Source: Chryseobacterium formosense | GTDB taxonomy: Bacteria; Bacteroidota; Bacteroidia; Flavobacteriales; Weeksellaceae | NCBI RefSeq assembly: GCF_900116415.1 | Contig: NZ_FPAP01000001.1 | Span: 1,054,001 to 1,118,000, forward strand | Direction: 5' to 3' | Length of the DNA: 64,000 bases | Shown: positions 8,213-17,284 of the stretch, piece by piece | How positions within the stretch are numbered: the stretch's first letter is position 1 | Layout: each line of letters begins with the position of its first letter | Notes under the pieces: generated by a model | What the model saw: only the letters and a program-made list of their open reading frames with translations | What the model was told of the DNA's origin: nothing | The model's database searches: none | Program-made: the position numbers and the translations under genes

Positions 8213-9229
8213 TTATTGATTCCAACCGGGAAATTCACCTTCTACATATCCTCCGTTCACATATCTGGAAGTGTCGTTTGTATGCCATGCGTATACTCCG
8301 GCAATCATAATTCCAAGATCCTGTATGTAATTGTAGACATTGTTTTGATGCTCTCCGAATGGTGGAAGATGCTCCTGTAAGATTAAAAATTCTTTCAAAT
8401 ATTCATCATGAATTTCCATGGATTTTTTATAAGCGTCAAATAATGATAAATTATTCTCTTTCTGCAAAACTTTTACAATATTCATCGTATCACCTTCTCT
8501 CTGAAGTTCTTTTGGCAATGAAATAATATCATTATGTATTCCTATCATTAATGAGCAGAGACTGTAAATGCGTTTTATATGAGGATGATCAAAAATTTCT
8601 TCAGGAAGATTTCGGTATTCTTTCTGTAATAGCACATAATCGCAATATGGCTGAACTCCGCTTGTCGCTTCCCTGATAAGAAGATAAACTGGTAAGGGCG
8701 GAACTGTGTTGGTTCGATAGTATACTTTTTCTTCAGAATAACCAATTAAAACATCCTTGATTGACTTTACAAATCTTTTATATATTTTTTCAGGAATTTC
8801 GCATTTCATGGCATCCTGTCTTAAAATCCAGAACAAATGAAATATTCCGTTTTCTTTGGGCTCCTGAGTATCTTCACCTGATAATAAAGCAATAATCTTG
8901 TTCATTATCTGATACATTTCATCACGCGAACAACGATCAAAATAATCATCCATCATTGCTCCGTTTGCTGTATAATTCGCCAAAGGTCGTAATTCTGCAA
9001 TATCTTTCAAGAATGGGCATCCTCTTGCAGCAATATCTGTAAGGTGATGCTTCTTGTGCTTTTCTCTGGCTTCTGTACTTTGGAACGCATATTCTTTGTC
9101 GATCCATTCGTAATATTCTTCCCGCTGTTTTTGCATATCGGGATGAGTAAAATCGGGAAATGGGTAATGCGGTTTGGGAAGATGCTGTAAACCAGCAATA
9201 AACTCGTCGTTTGTGCTTACTGTTTTCAT
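8213..9229 (-). CDS. Class I terpene synthase (terpene cyclase)
   Basis: The protein has 338 residues, all helical, without a signal peptide. It carries the class I terpene cyclase metal motifs. The Asp-rich DDYFD is at residues 94-98. The NSE triad N233-D234-x2-S237-x3-E241 (NDIISLPKE) follows, then R322-Y323 near the C-terminus, which holds the diphosphate. R186, 47 residues before the NSE motif, fits the pyrophosphate sensor. Such enzymes bind three Mg2+ and cyclise a linear isoprenyl diphosphate, most often farnesyl or geranyl diphosphate, in the cytosol. The product cannot be predicted. No prenyltransferase, P450 or methyltransferase neighbours are present. It has its own promoter and terminator. 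Confidence 0.85.
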   Translation of the reverse strand: MKTVSTNDEFIAGLQHLPKPHYPFPDFTHPDMQKQREEYYEWIDKEYAFQSTEAREKHKKHHLTDIAARGCPFLKDIAELRPLANYTANGAMMDDYFDRCSRDEMYQIMNKIIALLSGEDTQEPKENGIFHLFWILRQDAMKCEIPEKIYKRFVKSIKDVLIGYSEEKVYYRTNTVPPLPVYLLIREATSGVQPYCDYVLLQKEYRNLPEEIFDHPHIKRIYSLCSLMIGIHNDIISLPKELQREGDTMNIVKVLQKENNLSLFDAYKKSMEIHDEYLKEFLILQEHLPPFGEHQNNVYNYIQDLGIMIAGVYAWHTNDTSRYVNGGYVEGEFPGWNQ

Positions 9230-9268
9230 AATTATTTTGTGTTAATTTAAGGTCTGTTAAAAATAATA

Positions 9269-9276
9269 CAAAATTA
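9269..9276 (-). promoter_or_regulatory. -7 box of the terpene synthase gene
   Basis: The minus strand reads TAATTTTG, 40 nt upstream of the ATG at 9229. A -33 TTTG is not evident. Confidence 0.5.
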
Positions 9277-9359
9277 TATACCACGCGTTTTTTTTTTACA
9301 TCATTATAAATTATATCTAAAACATAGAATTTATGATCATTTGAACCCTATATAAACAG

Positions 9360-9388
9360 TTTCGGCGGAGCCAAAGGCTCCGCCGAAA
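9360..9388. repeat. Perfect GC-rich hairpin downstream of the GH30 gene
   Basis: TTTCGGCGGAGCC and its exact reverse complement are separated by AAA: a 13-bp stem with a 3-nt loop in AT-rich surroundings. It lies 28 nt past the end of the minus-strand GH30 gene and could stop or protect the end of the glucan locus transcript. No T tract follows, so it may instead be a REP-like element. Confidence 0.7.
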
Positions 9389-9416
9389 CATAATAAAAAT
9401 GTTAATACGAAGTGAT

Positions 9417-10856
9417 CTATAAAATTATAGTCTGTATAGAATGTGCAGGTGCAGATAACTTGGCCGACATTCCTTCGATCCAAAGATTCGTATCGATATC
9501 GTTGTCAGAGTCGTTCATGATGACAGTAACTAACTGTCCGTTTTCATTCATGAAAGTAGTAGAAGTTAAAGCTGCTCTGTTAGATGAGCTTCCGATTCTT
9601 TGCGCATTTGGCTTAATGAATTTAGAAACGTGACCAACATAATAATACTCATACGTATAATGAACTTCCCCGGTTTTTGTATCGGCGATGATTGGTGCAA
9701 AACAGAAGTTTCCAACGTGGTTTGGTCCGCCTGTTTCGTCAAGAAGTACATTCCAATCCGTCCATAAAACGGTTCCTTTGTTGAAATCGTTGATCATATT
9801 TCTTCCGTACAATTCGCCTAAGCTTACATCGTAAATTTTCGACATATCAAATTGCTCTTTGCAACCTTCCGTAAACGCTAAAAACTTATCAGGAAAAGCT
9901 CTTTGCGTTTCTAATAAATTGTCGAATAACTGAGTTTTGTTATTCCATGTTTCGTACCAGTGATAGCCGATTCCATGGGCGTATTTTGAAGTTTCAGGAT
10001 CGCTCAAAGTAGTTGTAGCTCTTTGGTAGATCAAGTCTCTGTTATGATCCCAAATCATCACCTTTTTATCTTTAAAACCGTTTTTCCAAAGCGTTGGTCC
10101 TAAATTATTTTTAAGAAAAGCTCCCTCTTCTTCGGCAGTATAAATACAGGATTCCCAAGTCTGCGTTGCCATCGGCTCATTCTGAATCGTCAATCCCCAA
10201 ACATTGATTCCTCTTTTCTCGTATTCTTTGATGAATTTCACATAATAATCTGCCCAGGTTTGATAGAAAGCATTTTCCAGCCTTCCGCCTTTCAACATAC
10301 TTTTGTTCGATTTCATCCAGGCTGGTGGGCTCCAGGGAGAAAAATAGAAGGTAAAATCTTTTCCAATTGCTTTTTGAGCTTCCTTAATTAATGGAATTTT
10401 ATACTTTTCATCATGCGCAACGTTGAATGATTTTAACGATTGATCATTTTCTGTTACATAAGTATAAGAATCGCTTGAGAAGTCACACGAGTTCATACTG
10501 GTACGAACAACCGTATAACCCAACCCATTTTTACCATAATAAGCATCAATAATTTCTTTCTGCTTATTCTTTGGAAGTTTATAAAAAGTTTCAGCTGATG
10601 CATCTGTGATAGCACCACCGATTCCGATCAGTTTTTGATATTTAAAATCTGGATCTACAAAAATACAGGCATCAGTTTCTTTTGGCTGATCCATCTTTTC
10701 GAATTTCACCATTCCTTTATCGACCATTTTTTCGTTGGTCTTAGAATTGGTGAAAATTACTTTCGCTGTTTTTCCTGCATTCTTTTTCCAGTAATTCTGA
10801 GCATTTGCATTGAATACAATTCCGATTACAAAACAACTTACAATTAGCTTTTTCAT
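9417..10856 (-). CDS. Glycoside hydrolase family 30 (beta-glucanase/glucosylceramidase type), first copy
   Basis: The protein has 479 residues with a signal peptide ending NANAQ. The catalytic acid/base is Glu227 in IQNEP and the nucleophile is Glu330 in AFTEG, both at GH30 positions. YFSPWSPPAWMKSN is the family's substrate-loop segment. A small beta domain closes the C-terminus. GH30 members act on beta-1,6-glucan, beta-glucosides or xylan. Company with GH16, GH3 and SusCD points to beta-1,6-linked or branched beta-glucan. There is no lipobox, so it is probably periplasmic. It is the last gene of the locus and is followed by a strong hairpin. Confidence 0.88.
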   Translation of the reverse strand: MKKLIVSCFVIGIVFNANAQNYWKKNAGKTAKVIFTNSKTNEKMVDKGMVKFEKMDQPKETDACIFVDPDFKYQKLIGIGGAITDASAETFYKLPKNKQKEIIDAYYGKNGLGYTVVRTSMNSCDFSSDSYTYVTENDQSLKSFNVAHDEKYKIPLIKEAQKAIGKDFTFYFSPWSPPAWMKSNKSMLKGGRLENAFYQTWADYYVKFIKEYEKRGINVWGLTIQNEPMATQTWESCIYTAEEEGAFLKNNLGPTLWKNGFKDKKVMIWDHNRDLIYQRATTTLSDPETSKYAHGIGYHWYETWNNKTQLFDNLLETQRAFPDKFLAFTEGCKEQFDMSKIYDVSLGELYGRNMINDFNKGTVLWTDWNVLLDETGGPNHVGNFCFAPIIADTKTGEVHYTYEYYYVGHVSKFIKPNAQRIGSSSNRAALTSTTFMNENGQLVTVIMNDSDNDIDTNLWIEGMSAKLSAPAHSIQTIIL

Positions 10857-10925
10857 TTATTTCTTCTTCTTTTTTCTATTTATATTTAAACCACCCCGTC
10901 TAAATTTTCCTCGAATATTTATCCA

Positions 10926-10942
10926 CCCCTCCAAAGGAGGGG
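10926..10942. repeat. Short GC-rich palindrome between GH16 and GH30 genes
   Basis: CCCCTCC-AAA-GGAGGGG is a perfect 7-bp stem with a 3-nt loop. There is no T tract on the minus strand where transcription runs. It may be a REP-like repeat or a processing/stability hairpin within the locus transcript. Confidence 0.5.
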
Positions 10943-10955
10943 AATTTTGCAACGT

Positions 10956-11768
10956 TTATTTTTTATTCTGATAGACTCTTACATAATCAATGTAATATTT
11001 CTGAGGGAAAATAGAATCATCAATTCCTTCTTTTCCGCCCCAAAATCCACCGACCGCTAAATTTAAAATGATGAAATATGGTTGATCAAAAGGCCAAGAT
11101 TCATAGGTTTTCTCTTTATTTTCATAGGTGAAAAACTTTTGATCATCAATGTAAACATCAATTTTTTCAGGTGTCCAATCCGCTTTATAGACATGAAATT
11201 TTTCGCTTGCATCTTTCATGATCAACGTATCAGTTTTCTGAGTTCCGATAATATGATTGTACTTTTTAGTATGAACCGAAGCATGAATATAACCTTGATT
11301 AAAACCAACGTGTTCCATGATATCCAATTCCCCATCGTCCGGCCATTTCTTCATATTTTCGCTCATCATCCAGATGGCAGGCCATGTTCCGCGACCTTTC
11401 GGAAGCTTTGCACGAACTTCAACCGTTCCATATTGAAAGGAAAATTTCCCTCTGGTTAAAAGCCTTGCAGAAGTATATTTGTTCTTTTCCCAGTTTTCTT
11501 TTTTAGCTTCAATGACTAAATTTCCGTTTTCAACTCTTGCATTTTCCAAACGGTTTTTGGTATAAAACTGAGCTTCATTGTTACCGTAACCATCACCTCC
11601 GACGTCATAATTCCATTTTGTGGAATCTGGTAAACCATTTCCATTAAATTCATCATTCCAGATTAATTTTCTGCTGGAATCAGGCTTGTTTGAAGCACAA
11701 TTTGAAGCAGAAAAAGCTAAAGCTCCTCCGACTAAAATGGTAATGATATGTTGGAATTTTATGTTCAA
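10956..11768 (-). CDS. Glycoside hydrolase family 16 lipoprotein (beta-1,3-glucanase type)
   Basis: The protein has 270 residues. Lipobox Cys24 (SASNC) suggests an outer-membrane or surface lipoprotein. The GH16 active site E147-L-D149-I-M-E152 (GELDIME) includes the extra Met of the laminarinase/beta-1,3-glucanase branch. Surrounding conserved pieces are GTWPAIWMM before it and IDYVRVYQ at the end. The enzyme would cut beta-1,3 (or mixed beta-1,3/1,4) glucan internally, probably at the cell surface, giving oligosaccharides for SusC/SusD. It lies between the GH3 and GH30 genes on the same strand. Confidence 0.9.
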   Translation of the reverse strand: MNIKFQHIITILVGGALAFSASNCASNKPDSSRKLIWNDEFNGNGLPDSTKWNYDVGGDGYGNNEAQFYTKNRLENARVENGNLVIEAKKENWEKNKYTSARLLTRGKFSFQYGTVEVRAKLPKGRGTWPAIWMMSENMKKWPDDGELDIMEHVGFNQGYIHASVHTKKYNHIIGTQKTDTLIMKDASEKFHVYKADWTPEKIDVYIDDQKFFTYENKEKTYESWPFDQPYFIILNLAVGGFWGGKEGIDDSIFPQKYYIDYVRVYQNKK

Positions 11769-11797
11769 AGTTTTATTCAGTTTAATTTATTTTCAAA

Positions 11798-11880
11798 GTT
11801 TGTCATTCTGATGAAGGAAGAATCTCAAATCCGTTTTAATAGATTCTTCTATACGCTGCGCTTCTTTCAGAATGACAAAC
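11798..11880. repeat. Nested inverted repeat of the TCATTCTG type
   Basis: The outer arms GTTTGTCATTCTG (11798-11810) and its exact reverse complement (11868-11880) enclose inner arms GAAGAATCT (11817-11825) and AGATTCTTC (11841-11849). This layout is like intergenic repeats I recall from Flavobacteriia, a recollection not tested here. It sits in the 200-nt gap between the GH3 and GH16 genes, where no promoter is visible. Confidence 0.7.
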
Positions 11881-11971
11881 AATGCTTTCTATTAATGCTC
11901 TTATAAAAAACGTTCAGTCTTTTACCACCAAAAGCGGGTTTTATCCCGCTCTCAGTTTCGTAAACTAATAT

Positions 11972-14194
11972 TTATTTTAACCAATTGATTCTTTTTGTCT
12001 GAACATTTTGAGAATCGGTTCCTACCATAATATCAAATTCTCCGGATTCCCAATCATAGTTTAATGCATCATCGTAGAATTTTAAATTTTCCGGAGTCAA
12101 CGTAAAGTTTACGGTTTTACTTTCTCCTTTTTTGATGAACACTTTTTGGAAATTTTTCAATTCTTTCACAGGTCTTACCACTTTTCCGAACAAATCTCTG
12201 ATGTATAACTGCACCACTTCCTCCCCATCATAATTTCCGGTGTTGGAAACATTTACACTGATATTTAAAGTCTGATTTCCTTTAAGGTTTGTTGAACTTA
12301 AATTCATATCAGAATATTTAAACTGAGTATAACTTAAACCATACCCAAACGGGAATTTCGGATCATTATCCAAATCGATGTAAGCGGAAACGTAATTTCT
12401 GTCTGTATTGTTTTTCGCTGGTCTTCCTGTATTGTAATGATTGTAATACACAGGAATCTGCCCTTCCGTTCTAGGGAATGTTATTGGAAGTTTTCCACCC
12501 GGATTTACTGTTCCGAAAAGAACATCCGCGATCGAATTTCCAGCTTCCGTTCCCAACCACCAAGTGTAAACAATCGTCGGAATATTGTCTGCAGCCCAGT
12601 CAAAAACCAAAGGTCTTCCTGCGTTGATCATTAAAACAATCGGTTTTCTGGTTTTTGCAATTTCTTTTAATAAATCTTCCTGAACTCCCGTGAAACGCAG
12701 ATTACTTCTACTTTTCGCCTCACCGCTCATGGCGTGCCCTTCGCCTAAAGTCATGATGACAACGTCTGCTTTTTTTGCCGTTTCTACAGCTTCTGCAAAC
12801 ATCGATTTATCCTGATCATCAACGTTTGCGCCTTTTGCATAGAGTAAAGTTGAGTTTTTGTCTAATTGATTTTTAATTCCATCAAATTGGGTTACAATTC
12901 TTTGATTGTCATCTTTAAATGCAACCGACCAAAAACCGTGATTAGCAGTGGTTTCTTTTCCGAAAGGCCCGATCAATGCAATCGTTTTTATAGTTTTTGA
13001 AAGCGGAAGAATATTCTTTTGATTCTTCAGTAAAACAATACTTTTTGAACCAAATTCTCTTCCGAATTTTCTATTTTCCTGATTGTTTAACTGTTCTTTC
13101 TGCCTTTTTTCATTACTAAATCTGTAAGGATCATCAAATAATCCCATCTCGAATTTTTTAATTAAAATTCTTCTTGCCGCATCATCAATCAACTTCGGAT
13201 CAACCTTTCCTTCCTGAACCAACTTTGGAAGTTCAGCCATATAAGCACGACTTTCCATATCCATATCGCTTCCTGCAATGATTGCTTTTTCGGCAGCTTC
13301 TTTATTGTCTTTTGCGTACCCGTGAGGAACCATTTCGCCGATACTTCCCCAATCTGAAACCACAAAACCTTGATAGTTCCATTTGTCTTTTAATAAATCT
13401 CTTAAAATATATTTGTTTGCCGTTGCCGGAATTCCGTTGATATCATTAAAAGAGTTCATGAAAGTTGCAACTCCCGCTTCTGCAGCTGCTTTGAACGGAG
13501 GAAGATAAGTTTCGTTCAATTGTCTTAAACTCATGTCAACAGAATTGTAATCTCTTCCGCCAACTGCCGCTCCGTATGCTGCGAAATGCTTTGCACAAGC
13601 CATAATAGCATCAATATTTCCAAGTCCCTTCCCCTGAAAACCTTTGATTCTTGCCAAACCGATTTGTGTTCCCAAGTAAGTATCTTCACCCGAACCTTCC
13701 ATCACTCTACCCCATCTCGGATCTCTGGCAACGTCAACCATTGGAGCAAAAGTCCAGTGGATTCCGTAGGCTGAGGCTTCTGTTGCGGCGATTCTTTCAG
13801 ATTTTTCAATTAAACCTAAATCCCAGCTTGCAGCCTGTCCAAGATTTACAGGAAAAGTTGTTCTGTATCCGTGAATAACGTCCTGACCGAATAACAAAGG
13901 AATTTTTAACCTTGACTGCAAAGCTAATTTTTGAAAAGCACGTGTTTCTTCTGCTCCTGCTACATTCAGCATGGAACCTACTTTGCCTTGCTTTATTTCA
14001 TTTAAAACATTTGCAGAGTTGGAATTCTGAGGACCTGTCGCATATTCAAATCCGCTGTATTGAACAAGCTGCCCTACTTTTTCTTCTAAAGTCATTTTCG
14101 ACAATAATTCAGAAACTTTCTGATCGATTGTCTTTTGTCCAAAAGAATTGAAACCAAATACTGTAAATGCTAGTATGAAATAAAGCTTTTTCAT
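11972..14194 (-). CDS. Glycoside hydrolase family 3 beta-glucosidase (BglX-like)
   Basis: The protein has 740 residues with a signal peptide ending FGQ. Its arrangement is the usual GH3 one: a TIM-barrel domain with KHF (202-204) and nucleophile Asp281 in VVSDWGS, an alpha/beta sandwich from about 390 with GEGHAMSGEAKSR carrying the acid/base region, and a fibronectin-III-like end. Family members remove terminal beta-linked glucose. Here it would finish oligosaccharides made by GH16 and GH30 in the periplasm. Length is normal. It belongs to the minus-strand glucan locus. Confidence 0.93.
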   Translation of the reverse strand: MKKLYFILAFTVFGFNSFGQKTIDQKVSELLSKMTLEEKVGQLVQYSGFEYATGPQNSNSANVLNEIKQGKVGSMLNVAGAEETRAFQKLALQSRLKIPLLFGQDVIHGYRTTFPVNLGQAASWDLGLIEKSERIAATEASAYGIHWTFAPMVDVARDPRWGRVMEGSGEDTYLGTQIGLARIKGFQGKGLGNIDAIMACAKHFAAYGAAVGGRDYNSVDMSLRQLNETYLPPFKAAAEAGVATFMNSFNDINGIPATANKYILRDLLKDKWNYQGFVVSDWGSIGEMVPHGYAKDNKEAAEKAIIAGSDMDMESRAYMAELPKLVQEGKVDPKLIDDAARRILIKKFEMGLFDDPYRFSNEKRQKEQLNNQENRKFGREFGSKSIVLLKNQKNILPLSKTIKTIALIGPFGKETTANHGFWSVAFKDDNQRIVTQFDGIKNQLDKNSTLLYAKGANVDDQDKSMFAEAVETAKKADVVIMTLGEGHAMSGEAKSRSNLRFTGVQEDLLKEIAKTRKPIVLMINAGRPLVFDWAADNIPTIVYTWWLGTEAGNSIADVLFGTVNPGGKLPITFPRTEGQIPVYYNHYNTGRPAKNNTDRNYVSAYIDLDNDPKFPFGYGLSYTQFKYSDMNLSSTNLKGNQTLNISVNVSNTGNYDGEEVVQLYIRDLFGKVVRPVKELKNFQKVFIKKGESKTVNFTLTPENLKFYDDALNYDWESGEFDIMVGTDSQNVQTKRINWLK

Positions 14195-14376
14195 TGTAAT
14201 TTAATTTTGCTCTAACTTTAAATTTTAACGCAAAGTCCGCAAAGATTTTTTTTGAAAATTATACTGTTGATTTTTTTAAGTTCGCAAAGGTGTTTGACTA
14301 TGTCGAATCTTCGATTTCACTTAACAAAGAACACAGAGTTTTCATTCTCAAAACATCTAAATGTGTCATTTAAAAT

Positions 14377-15807
14377 TTAAAAAACATAAGTTGCAACCGA
14401 ACTTGCTGTAATGTTTACAGGAGCTGTTTTGTTGTTATATTTAATATTAAAATTTTCATCTGTCTTGCTGTAATTCTGAACTATTAAAACCGTTTTTCCT
14501 TCAGAGGTTTTAAAGGCCACTGTAGACAGGTTATCCGTCTGCGTTGAAGATATTCTCTGAGAATTGGCAGGAACAAATTTTGATGCGTGAGCGATAATAT
14601 AATACCCTACATTTCTCGTAAAATTCTCTTTATCTGAAACCGTAATTGCACCTTTACATTCTGTACAACCTCCGGGAGTATGGGGTTTAAATTCAGTGTC
14701 GTTGGCAAGATTCCATTCTAAAGCGATTTTGCTCCAATTTCTCATAGAACCAATCACAACATTTTTGGTATGCCAGTTTAAATCTTCATTGAAAGTACCT
14801 TTTGCACCCGTCCATTGCTCTGTGAAATATAAATTTTTATTAGGGTGTGCATTATGAACTGTACTTAAAGCTGAAATATCACCTTCGTATAAATGAAAAG
14901 CTGAACCATCGATATATTGGTTTGCTTCACCATCATTTAAAATATTGATGGCATATTCTGGCTTATTGCAATTGTGATCGTAAACGACAATTTTAGTTTT
15001 AATATTATTTGACTTAAAAATTGGTCCTAAACTTTGCTTGATAAAATCTCTCTGCTGATCAGAAACCATCAACAAACTAGGATTATTTCCCGGATGTAAC
15101 GGTTCGTTTTGAGGAGTAATTGCATCAATGGTTATTCCTTCTTTCTGCATTCCCTGAATATATTTGACAAAATATTTTGCATAAGCATCATAAAATTCAG
15201 GCTTAAGACTTCCCCCAACTGATTTCCCATTATCTTTCATCCAAACCGGTGGCGACCAAGGCGCTGCAATGATCTTGATTTTCGGATTGATGGCTAAAAT
15301 TTCTTTTAACATCGCAATTAAATCCTTATCTCTCGCCAAACTGAATTTTGATAAACTTGGATCAGTTTGACCTTGAGGCAAATCGTCATAAGAAAAAACT
15401 TCGCCATCCAAATCAGATGCGCCAATGCTTAATCTTAAATAACTGATGGAAATCGAATTTTCATCTTTCCCGAAAAGTTCGTTCAACAAAGCTTTTCTTT
15501 TTGTTGATGAAAGACGATTGATTACTTCAACACTTCCGCCCGTTAATGTATAACCGAAACCGTCAACATATTGAAATTTTTGAGTGTCGTCAATTTCAAT
15601 ATTCTGAAAGTTGTTGGATGTATTTACAAAAACTAAAGGTAATTGTTGCTGTAATTTTACGCTCTCATCTCCTTTCGTCAACCAGGATTGAACCTGATCT
15701 TTCGTATTTATTGTCGATTTACAAGACGTTAAAGATAAAAGTACCACACCGCTAAATAGCAGTGCAGTACTCTTTAAAAAGAAACTATATGATTTTTTAT
15801 TGAACAT
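14377..15807 (-). CDS. Glycoside hydrolase family 30 lipoprotein, second copy
   Basis: The protein has 476 residues. Lipobox Cys29 (SLTSC) marks it as a lipoprotein. The acid/base is Glu235 in PQNEP and the nucleophile Glu330 in YFTEQ, with AAPWSPPVWMKDNG before them. It is clearly related to the other GH30 of the locus but diverged, so the pair is likely specialised in site: this one probably at the surface, the other probably periplasmic. It begins 2 nt after susD ends and is surely co-transcribed with susC and susD. Beta-1,6-glucan is the most plausible target. Confidence 0.9.
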   Translation of the reverse strand: MFNKKSYSFFLKSTALLFSGVVLLSLTSCKSTINTKDQVQSWLTKGDESVKLQQQLPLVFVNTSNNFQNIEIDDTQKFQYVDGFGYTLTGGSVEVINRLSSTKRKALLNELFGKDENSISISYLRLSIGASDLDGEVFSYDDLPQGQTDPSLSKFSLARDKDLIAMLKEILAINPKIKIIAAPWSPPVWMKDNGKSVGGSLKPEFYDAYAKYFVKYIQGMQKEGITIDAITPQNEPLHPGNNPSLLMVSDQQRDFIKQSLGPIFKSNNIKTKIVVYDHNCNKPEYAINILNDGEANQYIDGSAFHLYEGDISALSTVHNAHPNKNLYFTEQWTGAKGTFNEDLNWHTKNVVIGSMRNWSKIALEWNLANDTEFKPHTPGGCTECKGAITVSDKENFTRNVGYYIIAHASKFVPANSQRISSTQTDNLSTVAFKTSEGKTVLIVQNYSKTDENFNIKYNNKTAPVNITASSVATYVF

Positions 15808-15809
15808 AT

Positions 15810-17273
15810 TTAATATCCAGGATTTTGGGTTAAGTTAGGGTTGTTATCAAGTTGAGTTTGTGGTATAGGCCACAATAATCTGTTTTGGTTCAAATTATTT
15901 ACATATGGTAATAAGTTACCAGCTGCATTCCTTTGTTGAGAAAGTATTTCAATTGCTTTTCCTGTTCGTTTCAAATCAAACCAACGGTGACCTTCGAATG
16001 CTAATTCTAACTTTCTTTCTTTAAGAATCTTATTAATTCCGTCATCAGTATTAGCAATTGTAATAGGTGTTAAACTTGAACTCGCTCTTGCTCTCACTTG
16101 GTTCACCAGCGCTGCAGCATCTGTGAAATTACCTTGACGAACCAAAGCTTCCGCTCTGATTAATAATAAATCGGCATATCTCATCACATAAAAATTCTGA
16201 CTACCATCCGTTTTTCTTAATTTATACATAAAAGGAAAACTTGAACTTGGCCAAAAGTTATCTGACCAATCAACGGTGGTAGGAGAAACCCAAATACTTG
16301 AATTTTTTCTAACCAAGTCGTTTTCTATATTAAAAGTATTTATAAGATCATAAGAAGGAGTATTGAATTTTTTCCAGTCTGTACCAAAAAACATAGATGA
16401 TCCCCAAGCCCAGATAGTTCCAGTATTTCCATTGGATTCAAAAATTGATTCTGCATTGGCTTCATGAGCTCCATCAAATAAATGGTCGTAATTGGGAAGC
16501 AAAGAATATCCTTGCCCCATTAACTGCGATGTATAATCTAAGACTTTTGCATAATCTGGATTGGGTTTTGTCGCATATACTTTCGCCAATAGAGCCATAG
16601 CTAAACCTTTTGTAGCTCTATATTTATTTGAACTCGCAGGAGCATTCGCAATAGCTCCTTCCAAATCTGAGATGATTTGAGCATAAACTTCATTCACAGG
16701 TTTTCTTGCAGGATAAACTTGACTGTAAACTTCATCGAAATTATCTGCATTTACTCCAACAACTGCTTTTGTTACTAAAGGAAAATCGCCCCACAATTGT
16801 ACGCCGTGGAAATTGTACATTGCTCGCATAATCGCAGCTTCAGCTTTCATTTCCGCTTTTCGAGAATTTGAAAGTGCAGGATCCGAAATATTATCTACGT
16901 AATTTAGGACTTTATTACAATTATTGATAAATCTGAACAAATAATTCCAGTCTCTGTTAACGTTTGAATTGGTTGCGATAATTCTGTATTCATCAATTTG
17001 AAAATTTTGAATATTATCACTTCCTGCATGAGCTACATCCGTTTGCGCATCACCATTAAAAAAATAATCTAACTGCCAGTATTCGTTACCCAAATCTGTG
17101 TAGATAACAGTCATCAAACCTTCCGCTTGATCCGCTTTTGTGTAGGGAGTATCATTATTCGGCACTGCTCTATCAGTAAGTGGCTCCGTATCCAAATAAT
17201 CACTACAAGAAGTTGTTCCTAGAGTTAAAGTTGCTCCAAGTAGAAAATAGTATATTGTTTTATTAATTTTCAT
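15810..17273 (-). CDS. SusD/RagB-family nutrient-binding outer-membrane lipoprotein
   Basis: The protein has 487 residues. Lipobox Cys23 follows GTTS. The family layout is visible: an N-terminal SusD-like part with tetratricopeptide-like helices (NRDWNYLFRFINNCNKVL) and the C-terminal RagB segment with YADLLLIRAEALVRQG, then KERKLELAFEGHRWFDLKRTG. SusD proteins form the lid over the SusC channel and bind glycans at the surface. It directly follows susC with an 11-nt gap. Confidence 0.95.
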   Translation of the reverse strand: MKINKTIYYFLLGATLTLGTTSCSDYLDTEPLTDRAVPNNDTPYTKADQAEGLMTVIYTDLGNEYWQLDYFFNGDAQTDVAHAGSDNIQNFQIDEYRIIATNSNVNRDWNYLFRFINNCNKVLNYVDNISDPALSNSRKAEMKAEAAIMRAMYNFHGVQLWGDFPLVTKAVVGVNADNFDEVYSQVYPARKPVNEVYAQIISDLEGAIANAPASSNKYRATKGLAMALLAKVYATKPNPDYAKVLDYTSQLMGQGYSLLPNYDHLFDGAHEANAESIFESNGNTGTIWAWGSSMFFGTDWKKFNTPSYDLINTFNIENDLVRKNSSIWVSPTTVDWSDNFWPSSSFPFMYKLRKTDGSQNFYVMRYADLLLIRAEALVRQGNFTDAAALVNQVRARASSSLTPITIANTDDGINKILKERKLELAFEGHRWFDLKRTGKAIEILSQQRNAAGNLLPYVNNLNQNRLLWPIPQTQLDNNPNLTQNPGY

Positions 17274-17284
17274 GAGAATTTAAA

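Noticed and set aside
8946-9284. Other frames on the same strand within the terpene synthase start
   Set aside because: They overlap the well-supported cyclase frame with no motifs and unusual composition.
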